DNA from: an uncultured bacterium
GTDB lineage: Bacteria > Pseudomonadota > Gammaproteobacteria > Burkholderiales > Burkholderiaceae_E
NCBI GenBank assembly: GCA_903934795.1
Contig: CAIZPE010000184.1
Location: forward strand, 1 to 54,959
Length of the DNA stretch: 54,959 nucleotides
Reading direction: 5' to 3'
Shown: positions 34,418-46,727 of the stretch, one piece after another
Numbering within the stretch: position 1 is the stretch's first letter
Layout: every line of letters starts with the position of its first letter
Made by a program: the position numbers and the translations under genes
The notes under the pieces: model-generated
Told to the model about the DNA's origin: nothing
What the model saw: only the letters and a program-made list of their open reading frames with translations
Databases searched by the model: none

Positions 34418-34891
34418 ATGGCGGGCTCGGGCGGGCATCGGATCGTGGGGGCGGCGGTGGCCTTGCTGGCGCTGGCGCTGGCCAGCGGCCTGCCCTTCAT
34501 CGATGCGCAGGCCGGCTATGCGGGCCTGTCGCCGCGCTTTGTGCCCACCCTGGTCTGCGTCGGGCTCGCACTTGCCGCGTGGCGCCTGTGGCGGCGTCCC
34601 GATGCGGTGCTCGCGCAGGCACCCGAGGCCGCCAGCGCCGTGCATCCCGAGGCCGCCCGGCAGCGCCTCGCCTGGGCGGCCGGCGGCCTTCTCGGCCATC
34701 TTGTGCTGGTGGGCACGGCCGGATTCGTGGTCGCCAGCACGCTGCTGCTGGTGTGCGTGGCTCGCGGCTTCGGCAGCCAGCGCCCCGCGCGTGATGCCCT
34801 GGTCGGGCTTGCCCTGACGCTGCCGGTCTGGTTCGTGTTCGCCCGTCTGCTCGGTGTGGGCCTGAAGCTCTTCCCGCCGGCGGGGCTCTGA
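34418..34891 (+). CDS. tctB: Tripartite tricarboxylate transporter small permease TctB
   Basis: Small membrane subunit of a TTT importer for carboxylates. 157 residues with four hydrophobic segments ([75 protein letters not shown]) and the [10 protein letters not shown] and [12 protein letters not shown] patterns of TctB proteins. Its stop overlaps the tctA start by one base, so the two subunits are coupled. The Bug binding protein encoded after lgt is the likely third component. Confidence 0.87.
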   Translation: MAGSGGHRIVGAAVALLALALASGLPFIDAQAGYAGLSPRFVPTLVCVGLALAAWRLWRRPDAVLAQAPEAASAVHPEAARQRLAWAAGGLLGHLVLVGTAGFVVASTLLLVCVARGFGSQRPARDALVGLALTLPVWFVFARLLGVGLKLFPPAGL

Positions 34892-36396
34892 TGACCGATA
34901 CGCTGCTCGCGCTGGGCGGGGGCTTTGCCGCCGCGCTCTCGCCCATCAACCTGCTCTGGGCGCTGGCGGGCTGTCTGGTCGGCACGGCCATCGGCGTGCT
35001 GCCCGGCGTGGGGCCCGCGCTCACCCTGGCCATGCTGCTGCCGCTCACCGCCAAGGTCGAGCCGGCCTCGGCGCTGATCCTGTTTGCCGGCATCTACTAC
35101 GGCGCGATGTTCGGCGGCTCCACCACGTCCATCCTGATGAACACCCCGGGCGAGTCCTCCACCATGGTCACCGCCCTGGAGGGCAACGCGATGGCCCGCA
35201 GCGGTCGGGCCGGGCCCGCGCTGGCCACCGCCGCCATCGGCTCCTTCCTGGCCGGCACCCTGGCCACGGTGGCCCTGTCGCTGGTGGCCCCGGCAGCGGC
35301 CCGGTTCGCGCTTCGCTTCGGGCCGGCCGAGTACTTCATGCTGATGGTGCTGGCCTTCACCACCGTCTCCGCGGTGCTCGGCGCCTCGGCCTTGCGCGGC
35401 TTCATCAGCCTGCTGATCGGACTGGCCCTCGGTCTGGTGGGCATCGACGCCACCTCGGGTCAGACCCGCTACACCCTGGGCATCCCCGAGCTCTACGACG
35501 GCATCGATGTCGTGGTGGTGGCCGTCGGCCTGTTCGCGGTGGCCGAGACCCTCCATGGCGCGCTCCATCTGCAGCCCGCCGGCGAGGTCGGCCGCGCAGG
35601 CAGCGTGGTCATGAGCCGGGCCGACTGGCGCCGCTCGCTGCCGGCCTGGCTGCGCGGCACGGCGATCGGCTTTCCCTTCGGCCTGATCCCGGCCGGCGGG
35701 GCCGAGATTCCCACCTTCCTGTCCTATGCCACCGAGAAGCGGCTGTCGGCCAACAAGGCCGAGTTCTCCTCCGAGGGCGGGCCGGGCGCGATCGAGGGCG
35801 TGGCCGGGCCCGAGGCGGCCAACAACGCCGCGGTCACCGCCACGCTCGCGCCCCTGCTCACCCTGGGCATCCCGGTGTCGAGCACCACCGCCATCCTGCT
35901 GGCGGCCTTCCAGAACTACCAGCTGCAGCCCGGACCCACCCTGCTGCAGACCTCCGGCACCCTGGTCTGGACGCTGATCGCCTCGCTCTACATCGGCAAT
36001 GTGATGCTGCTGGTGCTGAACCTGCCGCTGGTGGGCCTGTGGGTGCGGGTGCTGCGCATTCCCGCGCCGCTGCTGCAGGGCGGCATCCTGGTCTTCGCCA
36101 CGCTGGGCGCCTGGAGCCTGCGCCAGTCATGGTTCGATCTGCTGCTGCTGCTGCTGATCGGCCTGCTCGGGCTGGCCATGCGCCGCTTCGGCTTTCCGGC
36201 CGCGCCGGTGATCGTCGGCATGATCCTCGGCCCGATGGCCGAGAAGCAGCTGCGCAATGCCCTGTCGATCAGCCAGGGCGACTGGAGCGTCTTCCTGACC
36301 CGCCCGCTGTGCCTTGCGCTGGTGGTGCTGGTGGTCGCCGTGCTCCTGCTGCCGCTGTGGCATCGGCGGATCCGGCGCGGCGTCGTGTCAGAATAA
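34891..36396 (+). CDS. tctA: Tripartite tricarboxylate transporter large permease TctA
   Basis: Twelve-segment permease of the TTT system. 501 residues with the TctA signatures [20 protein letters not shown] and [20 protein letters not shown] (followed by TPGESS), then [33 protein letters not shown] and [18 protein letters not shown], ending [20 protein letters not shown]. It overlaps tctB by one base and is followed 46 nt later by lgt. Typical full-length TctA; the ligand is not determined by this subunit. Confidence 0.93.
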   Translation: MTDTLLALGGGFAAALSPINLLWALAGCLVGTAIGVLPGVGPALTLAMLLPLTAKVEPASALILFAGIYYGAMFGGSTTSILMNTPGESSTMVTALEGNAMARSGRAGPALATAAIGSFLAGTLATVALSLVAPAAARFALRFGPAEYFMLMVLAFTTVSAVLGASALRGFISLLIGLALGLVGIDATSGQTRYTLGIPELYDGIDVVVVAVGLFAVAETLHGALHLQPAGEVGRAGSVVMSRADWRRSLPAWLRGTAIGFPFGLIPAGGAEIPTFLSYATEKRLSANKAEFSSEGGPGAIEGVAGPEAANNAAVTATLAPLLTLGIPVSSTTAILLAAFQNYQLQPGPTLLQTSGTLVWTLIASLYIGNVMLLVLNLPLVGLWVRVLRIPAPLLQGGILVFATLGAWSLRQSWFDLLLLLLIGLLGLAMRRFGFPAAPVIVGMILGPMAEKQLRNALSISQGDWSVFLTRPLCLALVVLVVAVLLLPLWHRRIRRGVVSE

Positions 36397-36442
36397 TCCG
36401 GGTTCGCGCGCCGCCGCCGGCGGCGCCTCTGCCGAGACTGCC

Positions 36443-37270
36443 TTGGTCGTCACCCATCCCGAGTTCGATCCGATCGCCCTGCAAGTCGGCCCGCTGGCGG
36501 TGCGCTGGTACGGGCTGATGTACCTGGTCGCCTTCGCGGCCTTCTTCGGGCTGGGACGATGGCGCCTTGCCCATGGCCACCATGCCCGCAGCAGCGGCCT
36601 GAGCCCGCCGCAGCTGGAAGACCTGCTCTTTCACGGCGCGCTGGGGGTGGTGCTCGGTGGCCGGCTGGGGTATGTGCTGTTCTACAAGCCGGCCTACTAC
36701 CTGGGCCATCCGCTCGAGGTGTTTGCGGTCTGGCAGGGCGGCATGTCCTTCCATGGCGGCATGCTCGGCGTCATTCTCGCCATCGCCTGGTGGTGCCGGC
36801 GCCGGCAGCTGGCCTTCTGGCCGGTGATCGATTTCGTCGCACCGCTGGTGCCGCTCGGTCTGGCCGCGGGGCGCCTGGGCAACTTCATCAATGGCGAGCT
36901 CTGGGGGCGGGCCACCGGGGGCGGCTGGGGCATGGTCTTTCCGCAGGCCGGTGATGCGCTCGCCCGGCATCCCTCCCAGCTCTACCAGTTCGCCGGCGAG
37001 GGCCTGCTGCTGTTCGCCTGCCTGTGGTGGTACTCGAGCCGGCCGCGGCCGCCGGGCGCGGTCTCGGGCCTGTTCCTCGCGGGCTACGGCCTGATGCGCG
37101 CGCTCGCCGAGTTTGCCCGCGAGCCCGACGCCTTCTTCGGCCTGCTGTTCTTCGGGCTCACCATGGGCCAGCTGCTCTCGGTGCCCATGGTGGTGCTGGG
37201 CATCTGGCTTTGGCGGCGTTCGCTCGCCGCCGGCCCGGTTCACGACCATACCTCCAGGAGACATTCATGA
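36443..37270 (+). CDS. lgt: Prolipoprotein diacylglyceryl transferase
   Basis: Inner-membrane enzyme that attaches diacylglycerol to the lipobox cysteine of prolipoproteins, the step before LspA. The protein starts at TTG 36443 (275 residues); an ATG further left in the same frame lies inside tctA and encodes a non-homologous stretch. Signatures: [29 protein letters not shown] (with the conserved His), and [14 protein letters not shown], plus PRQ-type QLYQFAGEG. It is placed between tctA and a Bug gene, and its stop overlaps the Bug start (ATGA), so this essential gene is inside a transport operon. Confidence 0.93.
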   Translation: MVVTHPEFDPIALQVGPLAVRWYGLMYLVAFAAFFGLGRWRLAHGHHARSSGLSPPQLEDLLFHGALGVVLGGRLGYVLFYKPAYYLGHPLEVFAVWQGGMSFHGGMLGVILAIAWWCRRRQLAFWPVIDFVAPLVPLGLAAGRLGNFINGELWGRATGGGWGMVFPQAGDALARHPSQLYQFAGEGLLLFACLWWYSSRPRPPGAVSGLFLAGYGLMRALAEFAREPDAFFGLLFFGLTMGQLLSVPMVVLGIWLWRRSLAAGPVHDHTSRRHS

Positions 37271-38247
37271 CCCGCCTTCATCGACGGCTGCTGACGGCTG
37301 CCGTGGCGCTTGCCGGCGCCGCGTTCCCGCTGTTCGCCCAGGCGCAGGCCTGGCCCGCCCGCCCCATCCGCCTGATCGTGCCCTTCCCGCCGGGGGGCGG
37401 CACCGATGCCTTCGCGCGGCCGCTCGCCAAGGTGCTGTCACAGAACCTCGGCCAGCAGGTGGTGATCGACAACCGCGGCGGTGCCGGCGGCACGCTCGGC
37501 GCCGAGCTCACCGCCAAGTCGCCGGCCGACGGCTACACCTTCCTGATGGGCGCGGTGCACCACACCATCGCGGTCAGCCTGTATCCGCGGCTCGGCTACG
37601 ACCTGCAGAAGGACCTCGCCCCGGTCACGATGGTGGCGCTGGTGCCCAATGTGGTGGTGGTCAACCCGCAACGGGTGCCGGCTCGCAGCTTTGCCGAGTT
37701 CCAGGCCTTCGTGAAGGCCAACCCCGGTCGGCTCAACTACGGCTCGGCCGGCAACGGCACCACGCACCAGCTCACGGTGGAGCTCTGGAAGACCCAGACC
37801 CGCAGCTTTGCCACCCACATCCCCTATCGGGGCGCCGGTCCGGCCCTGCAGGATCTGCTCGCCGGTCAGGTGGACTTCATGTTCGACGGTCTTGGCAGCG
37901 CCATTGCGCACATCAAGGCCGGCAAGCTGGTGCCGCTGGCGGTGACCTCGGCGCAGCGCTCGCCCGCGCTGCCCGAGGTGCCCACCCTCGACGAGGCGGG
38001 CGTCAAGGGCTATCAGGCCCGCACCTGGTACGCGCTGTGGGCTCCGGCCGGCACCCCGCGCGAGATCATCCTGCGCCTGCAGCAGGAGACCGCCAAGGCA
38101 CTGGCCGGTGCCGAACTGCGCGGCGTCTGGCAGTCGCTCGGTGCCGAGGCCGGCGGCCAGCCGCCGGAAGACCTGGCCCGCTTCGTCGAGACCGAGATCG
38201 TCAAGTGGGCCAAGGTGGTCAAGGATTCCGGCGCCAAGCTCGACTGA
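37267..38247 (+). CDS. TTT-type solute-binding protein (Bug family)
   Basis: Periplasmic binding component, probably working with the TctAB encoded just upstream. 326 residues: signal peptide to about AQAQA, then [69 protein letters not shown] and [15 protein letters not shown]. The start ATG overlaps the lgt stop and is preceded by AGGAG (37256-37260). A malonyl-CoA synthetase gene follows 46 nt later, so malonate or a related dicarboxylate is a reasonable guess for its ligand. Confidence 0.92.
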   Translation: MTRLHRRLLTAAVALAGAAFPLFAQAQAWPARPIRLIVPFPPGGGTDAFARPLAKVLSQNLGQQVVIDNRGGAGGTLGAELTAKSPADGYTFLMGAVHHTIAVSLYPRLGYDLQKDLAPVTMVALVPNVVVVNPQRVPARSFAEFQAFVKANPGRLNYGSAGNGTTHQLTVELWKTQTRSFATHIPYRGAGPALQDLLAGQVDFMFDGLGSAIAHIKAGKLVPLAVTSAQRSPALPEVPTLDEAGVKGYQARTWYALWAPAGTPREIILRLQQETAKALAGAELRGVWQSLGAEAGGQPPEDLARFVETEIVKWAKVVKDSGAKLD

Positions 38248-38293
38248 GTGCGCGCCTCGCCACGCGCTGCCACCCATCTCATTGCCTGCCCCC

Positions 38294-39817
<1,524 letters not shown>

Positions 39818-39869
39818 GCCTGTCGGGGCGGCCGCGTTCGCCGGCGCAGCCGCCGGGCCCGCCCGGGCA

Positions 39870-39904
39870 TTCGCCGCGTCAGCCATGGCGTTCGCCGCGT
39901 CAGC
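39870..39904. repeat. Short direct repeat between matB and the TetR gene
   Basis: TTCGCCGCGTCAGC occurs at 39870-39883 and 39891-39904 (21-bp period), in the 95-nt convergent gap. Probably slippage; no function can be assigned. Confidence 0.6.
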
Positions 39905-39912
39905 GCCCGGTG

Positions 39913-41145
39913 TCAGCCGCGCCAGCCGATGCCCATCAGCAGCGGCGCCGCGAACAGCTGCGCCGCATCGGTCTCGCCCACCCCCGGCGCCCAGGTGGGC
40001 AGCTCGGCGGCGGCGTTGATCATGGCATCCACCAGGTAGGCCGCCACCGCCTGATCGGCTGCCCGCACCGAGCCGTCGATCTGCCCGTCCACGACCAGGG
40101 CGCGCAGCTGGGCGATCTGCCGGTTGCGGGTCTGCTGGACCGGCGTGCGCGACTCGGGCGGCAGCGCGCTGAGCGCGGTCACCCGCAGCAACGGCCCGGC
40201 CGGTGACAGCTGGTGGGCCACCAGCAGCTGGCTGGCCAGGGCGAGCCGGTCCCAGCCGCTGCCCTGTGTCGCCCGCGCCAGCGCGATGGCCTCGCGGATG
40301 ATCGAGAAGGTCTGCTCGAAGCAGGCCGCGATCAGGTCGCCCTTGTGCTCATGGTGATGGTAGAACGAGCCCTTGGTGAGGTTCAGCCGCGAGGCGATGC
40401 GTGCCACCGAGGCGCCGCGAAAGCCCTGCTGGTTGATGAGGGCGGTGGCCGCCTGAAGGAAGTCCTGGCCACCCGCCGACGGGCCAGCCGAGCCCGCGGT
40501 GCCCAGCCTGGCGGGCAGGGCATCGGACCAGCGGGCGCATGGCCCGGCGAGGCCCTCGATGAGGATGTCGGCCACCCGGTCGGCAAGCGCCGGCAGATCC
40601 GCGGGTTCATGGTGCCGCACCAGGCTGCGGCTGTTGGCCATCGACAGCAGCAGATGGCTGCGGGCATTGAGCGCCGGTCTCGACAGCCAGGGCAGCGGGC
40701 CCTGCAGCAGGCGCCGCACGCCGCGGAACATCCCGGTGTAGGCGTCGAACACGCGCCCGGAATGGCTCTCGGGCAGCGCCCGGATCTCGTTGAACAGGAT
40801 CAGCGGCCCGCGCCGGCCCAGGGCGATGTCCTGTTCGATGCGGTAGCACCCGCGCAGCAGCGCACGCACCCGGCCGGCGAGTGTGGACTCGGCAGACGCT
40901 GCGCTGACCACCTGCGACTGCACCTCGATCGCACGCAGGAAGCAGGCGCTGGCCAGATCTTCCTTGCGCTTGTGATAGTAGGTGATGCCGCTGGTGGCCA
41001 GGCCGAGCTCACGGGCCACTTCGGCCAGCGTGGCCCCTTTCACGCCGTGCCGGTTGAACACGCCGGCGGCGGCATCGAGTGCCGCCTCCTGTCGCCGCAG
41101 GTAGCGCTCGGTCTGGGGGGCGACCTGCGACAGCCGCGCGTTCAC
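39913..41145 (-). CDS. Double-domain TetR-family transcriptional regulator
   Basis: One polypeptide carrying two TetR-type units. With the GTG at 41145 it has 410 residues. The first HTH lies around residues 20-60 (AAGVFNRHGVKGATLAEVAR, then GLATSGITYYHKRKEDLASA), and the second around 225-270 (AATALINQQGFRGASVARIA, then NLTKGSFYHHHEHKGDLIAA). Each is followed by a helical ligand-binding-like part. The GTG follows the dppF stop after a single base, so translation is probably coupled; an ATG at 41190 inside dppF is the alternative. As the last gene of the dpp-like operon it may control that operon or the catabolic genes opposite. Confidence 0.82.
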   Translation of the reverse strand: MNARLSQVAPQTERYLRRQEAALDAAAGVFNRHGVKGATLAEVARELGLATSGITYYHKRKEDLASACFLRAIEVQSQVVSAASAESTLAGRVRALLRGCYRIEQDIALGRRGPLILFNEIRALPESHSGRVFDAYTGMFRGVRRLLQGPLPWLSRPALNARSHLLLSMANSRSLVRHHEPADLPALADRVADILIEGLAGPCARWSDALPARLGTAGSAGPSAGGQDFLQAATALINQQGFRGASVARIASRLNLTKGSFYHHHEHKGDLIAACFEQTFSIIREAIALARATQGSGWDRLALASQLLVAHQLSPAGPLLRVTALSALPPESRTPVQQTRNRQIAQLRALVVDGQIDGSVRAADQAVAAYLVDAMINAAAELPTWAPGVGETDAAQLFAAPLLMGIGWRG

Positions 41146-41146
41146 G

Positions 41147-42167
<1,021 letters not shown>

Positions 42168-42175
<8 letters not shown>

Positions 42176-43139
42176 CGACGAAGCAGGCCTTGTGGTGGTT
42201 GGGCGCGATCTCGCGCAGCATCGGCCGCTCGCTGCGGCAGCGATCGCTGGCGAGCTTGCAGCGCGGGGCGAAGGCGCAGCCCGGCGGTAGCGCCGACAGG
42301 TCGGGCGGCGAGCCCTCGATGGGCACCAGTCGCCGGCGGGTGTCGCCATCGAGCCGGGGGATGGAGGCCATCAGGCCGCGGGTGTAGGGATGCGAGGGCG
42401 TGGCGTAGAGCTGCGCGGCAGGCGCGGTCTCGACCACCCGGCCGCCGTACATGACGATCACCCGGTTGGCATAGCGCGCGACCACGCCGAGGTCATGGGT
42501 GATCAGGATGAGCGCCGAGTTGGCCTGCCGGGCGAGGTCCTGCAGCAGATCGAGGATCTGGGCCTGCACGGTGACATCGAGCGCGGTGGTGGGCTCGTCG
42601 GCGATGATCAGCTGCGGCTCGCAGGCCAGCGCCATGGCGATCATCGCGCGCTGGCGCATGCCGCCCGAGAACTGGTGCGGATAGGCGTTGACCCGCGCCG
42701 CGGCGTCGGGAATGCGCACCAGGCCGAGCAGCTCGCGGGCACGCTCGAGGGCGCCCGACCAGGGCGTGCCGCGGTGCAGGTTCACCGGCTCGCCGATCTG
42801 CCGGCCGACGGTGATCGCCGGGTTCAGCGAGGACATCGGTTCCTGGAAGATCATCGCGATGCGGTTGCCGCGGATGGCGCGGATGCTGCGGTCGTCGAGC
42901 TTCACCAGATCGGTGCCGTCGAACAGGATCTCGCCGCCGATGATCTTGCCGGGCGGGTCGGGGATCAGCCGCAGGATGGACAGCGCGGTGACGCTCTTGC
43001 CCGAGCCCGACTCGCCCACGATGGCGACGGTCTCGCCGGCATTGACATCGAACGAGACATCATCCACCGCGGTGACCGTGCCGCGTTCGGTGCGGAAGCG
43101 GGTGGTCAGCCCGCGCACGCTCAGCAGGGGAGCGGCCAT
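42168..43139 (-). CDS. dppD: Oligopeptide/dipeptide-type ABC transporter ATPase (DppD-like)
   Basis: First ATPase of the importer. 323 residues from the ATG at 43139, whose A overlaps the stop of the preceding binding-protein gene. Walker [20 protein letters not shown]-loop [17 protein letters not shown], signature [16 protein letters not shown], Walker [21 protein letters not shown]-loop [16 protein letters not shown], then [16 protein letters not shown] and the Cys-rich [14 protein letters not shown] segment. A longer frame upstream overlaps the binding-protein gene and is a shadow. Confidence 0.93.
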
Positions 43140-44854
43140 CACTTGTAGCCCATCTTCTGCTTCATTTCCTGGTCGACCCAGATGCGGGCGTAGATGGGGC
43201 CTGGCCTGACCGACCCGGCACGCAGCTCGCCGTTGTAGTTCTTCACCCAGGGCCACCAGGCGGTGTAGTTGTGCGAGGTGGGCAGCCAGATGTAGGGCGC
43301 CTTGTCGACGATCTCGCGCACCATCTCCCTGATGAGCTGCTGGCGTTTGCCGAGGTCGCGCTCGGCATAGGCCGCGGCCATCTTGCGGTCGAAGGCGGGG
43401 TCGGAATACTGGGACGGATTCCAGAGCTCGCCGGTGACGAAGCTCTTGTGCAGGCTGCGGGTGGGGTTCACATGGCCGTTGTTCATGAAGTAGCCCGGCC
43501 CGAGCGTCTTGGAGGTCATGCGCGACAGGAAGGCGCCGTACTCGAGCGGCTCGATCTGCAACCTGACGCCCACCTTCTCGAGGTAGGCCGCGACCATCGG
43601 CACCAGCTCCATGTGCACCGGGCTGTTGGCGTTGACCTGCACCTTGAAGCTGAAGCCGTTGGGGTACCCGGCTTCGGCAAGCAGCCTCTTCGCCTTGTCG
43701 GGGTTGTAGGTGAAGAGCTCCTTCACCGATTCGGGCATGGCCGAGAGCGGCTCGTAGAAGCCGGTGTAGTCGGGGTGCATGGGATAGCCGAAGAGCTCGG
43801 CATTGCCGCCCCAGAACACCTTGACGATCTCCTGCTTGTTGACCGCCATGTTCAGCGCCCGCCGCACCCGGATGTCGTCGAAGGGCTTCTGGTCGACCCG
43901 CATGGCGAGGAAGGTGCCGTCGGTGGCGGTCCATCGCGACCACTTCAGCTGCGGGGCGCTCTTCTTCAGCTCCTCGACTGCGCTCCAGCGCACGTTCTCC
44001 ATGATGTCGAGCTTGCCGGTGCGCAGCGCCGCGTAGGCGGCGGCCTCGTCCTTGATGATGCGATAGACCAGCTTGTCGACGAAGGGCAGCTTGTACGCCT
44101 GCCCGCCGATGGTCTCCCTGTCCCAGTAGATCGGGTTCTTCAGATAGGTGTTGGAGTTGCCGTTGACGAACTCGCTGAGCATGAACGGCCCGGTGCCGTT
44201 GTGGTTCTTCCAGTTGGCCGCGCCGGCGGCGACCACCTCGCGCGGCTGGATGCCGGAGTAGTAGCCCCAGCCGAAGCGCGCGTCCCACTCGGCGAAGAAG
44301 TCCTTGAAGGTGAAGAGCACGGTGTGCCGGTCCGTGGCCTCGACCTTGATCACATGATCGAAGAAGCCGCGCTGCGCCTTGGGACTCTTGATCTGGCGCT
44401 CGTAGCTGAACACCACATCATCGGCGACCAGCTCGCGCGCGGCCATCACGCCCTTCTTCTCGGGGAACATCACGCCCTTGCGCAGCTTGACCTCCAGGCG
44501 CAGCGGGTTCTCGATCCAGCGCCAGGTCTCGGCCAGCTCGCCCCGGATGGCATCCACCGGCAGGTAGCCGTCGGAGGTGAACGGATGCTTGCCGCCGTTG
44601 CGGGTGCCCTTGCCCAGATCGGCGGCGAACAGCTGCTCGTAGTACTGGCCGGTGTCGTGGTTCTGCTTCCAGTTCCAGTCGGCGAGGTCCCAGGTGAGCG
44701 CGGAGATGGTGTAGTAGACCGTGGCCACGCTCAGCGTGCCGCCGTACTGCGGCCGTTCGGCCGCCGGCTGGGCCGACACCAGGGCGGTGGCGGCAAGGGC
44801 GGCAGCGCCCAGCGCGGCGCGCAGGGCGAATCCGGTCTTGCGGATTGGGTTCAT
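43139..44854 (-). CDS. ABC transporter solute-binding protein 1 (peptide/nickel family 5)
   Basis: Periplasmic binding protein of the DppA/OppA/NikA family. 571 residues with a Sec signal peptide (MNPIRKTGFALRAALGAAAL ... VSAQ). Family-5 features include LAETWRWIENPLRLEVKLRK, the LVADDVVFSYERQ stretch, FDDIRVRRALNMAVNKQEIV and NPDKAKRLLAEAGYPNGFSF. It is an obvious paralogue of the next gene upstream: the two align over the whole length and are, by eye, more than three quarters identical. Unusual sequences such as ALTWDLADWNWKQNHDTGQY suggest a subgroup whose ligand is unknown. The stop overlaps the dppD start (ATGA). Confidence 0.9.
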   Translation of the reverse strand: MNPIRKTGFALRAALGAAALAATALVSAQPAAERPQYGGTLSVATVYYTISALTWDLADWNWKQNHDTGQYYEQLFAADLGKGTRNGGKHPFTSDGYLPVDAIRGELAETWRWIENPLRLEVKLRKGVMFPEKKGVMAARELVADDVVFSYERQIKSPKAQRGFFDHVIKVEATDRHTVLFTFKDFFAEWDARFGWGYYSGIQPREVVAAGAANWKNHNGTGPFMLSEFVNGNSNTYLKNPIYWDRETIGGQAYKLPFVDKLVYRIIKDEAAAYAALRTGKLDIMENVRWSAVEELKKSAPQLKWSRWTATDGTFLAMRVDQKPFDDIRVRRALNMAVNKQEIVKVFWGGNAELFGYPMHPDYTGFYEPLSAMPESVKELFTYNPDKAKRLLAEAGYPNGFSFKVQVNANSPVHMELVPMVAAYLEKVGVRLQIEPLEYGAFLSRMTSKTLGPGYFMNNGHVNPTRSLHKSFVTGELWNPSQYSDPAFDRKMAAAYAERDLGKRQQLIREMVREIVDKAPYIWLPTSHNYTAWWPWVKNYNGELRAGSVRPGPIYARIWVDQEMKQKMGYK

Positions 44855-44873
44855 CGCTTGTCTCCGTCTTGAC

Positions 44874-44897
44874 GGCGGCGGCCCGCGGGCCGCCGCC
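44874..44897. repeat. Perfect palindrome between the two binding-protein genes
   Basis: A 24-nt perfect palindrome that folds as a 10-bp stem (GGCGGCGGCC / GGCCGCCGCC) with a CGCG loop, 29 nt after the stop of binding protein 2 and 19 nt before the start of binding protein 1. Such stems often shield the 3' end of the upstream message or reduce read-through, so the two paralogues may be expressed at different levels. Confidence 0.75.
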
Positions 44898-44926
44898 CTG
44901 GTTGGGCTGGGACCGGCTGTCGCCGA

Positions 44927-46639
44927 TCAGCGGAAGCCCATCTTCTGCTTGAGTTCCTGGTCGACCCAGATCCGGGCGTAGATCGGTCCCGGCCGGACGG
45001 CGCCGGCGCGCAGTTCGCCGCCGTAGTTCTTGACCCAGGGCCACCAGGCCACATAGGTGTAGCCGGTGGGCAGCCAGATGTAGGGCGCCTTGTCGAGCAC
45101 CTCACGGGTCATCTCCCTGAGCATCTGCTGGCGCTTGCCCTCGTCACGCTCGGCGTACATCGCCCAGACCTTCTTGTCGAGCGCCGGATCGGAGTACTTC
45201 GACGGGTTCCAGAGCTGGCCGCTGACGAAGCTCTTGCGGATGCTGGTGCTGGGGTTGGTGTGCCCGTTGTCCATGAAGTAGCCAGGACCGTGGGTGCTGG
45301 AGGTCATGCGCGAGAGAAAGGCGCCGTACTCGAGCGGCTCGATCTGCAGCTTCACGCCCACCTTCTCGAGGTAGGCCGCGACCATCGGGATCAGGTCCAT
45401 GTGCACCGGGCTGCACGAGCAGACCTGCACCTTGAAGCTGAAACCGTTGGGGTGGCCGGCCTCGGCGAGCAGCTTCTTCGCCTTGTCGGGGTTGTAGGTG
45501 AAGAGCTCCTTCACCGATTCGGGCATGGCCGACAGCGGCTCGTAGTAGCCGGTGTAGTCGGGGTGCATGGGGTAGCCCAGCATTTCGGCGTTGCCGCCCC
45601 AGAACGACTTGACGATCTCCTGCTTGTTGACCGCCATGTTCAGCGCGCGTCGCACGCGGATGTCGTCGAAGGGCTTCTGATCGACCCGCATCGCCAGGAA
45701 GGTGCCGACCATGGCGAGCGAGCGGTCCCACTTGAGCTGGGGCGCGTTCTTCTTCAGCTCGGGCACGGCACTCCAGCGCACGGCCTCGTGGATGTCGAGC
45801 TTGCCGGTTCGCAGCGCCGCGTAGGAGGCGGCCTCGTCCTTCATGGTGCGGTAGATCACCTTGTCGACGAAGGGGATCTTGTACTGGGCCCCCGCGATGG
45901 TCTCCTTGTCCCAGTAGCCGGAGTTCTTCGTGAAGGTGGTCTGGTTGCCGTTGACGAAATCGGTGAGCATGAACGGCCCGGTGCCGTTGTGGTTCTTCCA
46001 GTCCTTGGCGCCCGCCGCGATCACCTCCTTGGGGAAGATGCCCGAGTAGTAGCCCCAGCCGAAGCGATAGTCCCACTCGGCAAAGTAGTCCTTGAAGGTG
46101 AAGAGGACGGTGTGCTTCTCGGTGGCCTCTACCTTGACCACATGGTCGAAGAAGGTGGGCACCTTCTTGGGGCTGTTGTTCAGCGTGTTGTAGGTGAAGA
46201 CCACATCGTCGGCGACCAGCTCGCGTGCGGCCATCACGCCCTTCTTCTCGGGGAACATCACGCCCTTGCGCAGCTTGACCTCCAGGCGCAGCGGGTTCTC
46301 CATCCAGCGCCAGGTCTCGGCCAGCTCGCCGCGGATCGCGTCGAGCGGCAGCCAGGCGTCGGCCACGAACTGGTGCTTGCCGCCGCGGCTGCGGGCCTTG
46401 CTCAGGTCGGCGGCGAACAGCTGCTCGAAGTACTGGCCGCTGTCATGGTTGGCCTTCCAGTTCCAGTCGGCCGGGTCCCAGGTGAGGGCATTGATGGTGT
46501 AGTAGACGTTCGCGATGTTCAGCGTGCCACCGTACTGCGGCTTCTCGGGCGCCTGGGCCGCGGCCGGGATGGCACCGGCCGCGAGCGCCGCGCCGATCGA
46601 GCTGGCCAGCAGGAAGTTTCTCAGCCTGGATGATTTCAT
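44927..46639 (-). CDS. ABC transporter solute-binding protein 2 (peptide/nickel family 5)
   Basis: Second DppA-type binding protein, 570 residues from the ATG at 46639, which has AGGAG at a normal distance (an ATG one codon earlier is nearly as good). The signal peptide is MKSSRLRNFLLASSIGAALA ... AAAQ, followed by EKPQYGGTLNIANVYYTIN. It shares with its neighbour LRLEVKLRKGVMFPEKKGVM and FDDIRVRRALNMAVNKQEIV exactly, but differs in scattered blocks, for example CSCSPVHMDL where paralogue 1 has NANSPVHMEL, giving it two extra cysteines. This suggests divergence of ligand specificity after a tandem duplication. It follows dppC by 88 nt. Confidence 0.9.
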   Translation of the reverse strand: MKSSRLRNFLLASSIGAALAAGAIPAAAQAPEKPQYGGTLNIANVYYTINALTWDPADWNWKANHDSGQYFEQLFAADLSKARSRGGKHQFVADAWLPLDAIRGELAETWRWMENPLRLEVKLRKGVMFPEKKGVMAARELVADDVVFTYNTLNNSPKKVPTFFDHVVKVEATEKHTVLFTFKDYFAEWDYRFGWGYYSGIFPKEVIAAGAKDWKNHNGTGPFMLTDFVNGNQTTFTKNSGYWDKETIAGAQYKIPFVDKVIYRTMKDEAASYAALRTGKLDIHEAVRWSAVPELKKNAPQLKWDRSLAMVGTFLAMRVDQKPFDDIRVRRALNMAVNKQEIVKSFWGGNAEMLGYPMHPDYTGYYEPLSAMPESVKELFTYNPDKAKKLLAEAGHPNGFSFKVQVCSCSPVHMDLIPMVAAYLEKVGVKLQIEPLEYGAFLSRMTSSTHGPGYFMDNGHTNPSTSIRKSFVSGQLWNPSKYSDPALDKKVWAMYAERDEGKRQQMLREMTREVLDKAPYIWLPTGYTYVAWWPWVKNYGGELRAGAVRPGPIYARIWVDQELKQKMGFR

Positions 46640-46727
46640 CATCGTCTCCTGGTGATGCCGCGGGCGCGGGGCTTCGGCCTGCGGCGGGTGAGGCGGGGCC
46701 GTCCGGTGGCGGCGCCCGGTGGATGTC

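Noticed and set aside
36314..36442. Upstream ATG extension of lgt
   Set aside because: The first 43 residues are non-homologous, cysteine- and Trp-rich, and lie in tctA; the TTG at 36443 gives the normal Lgt start.
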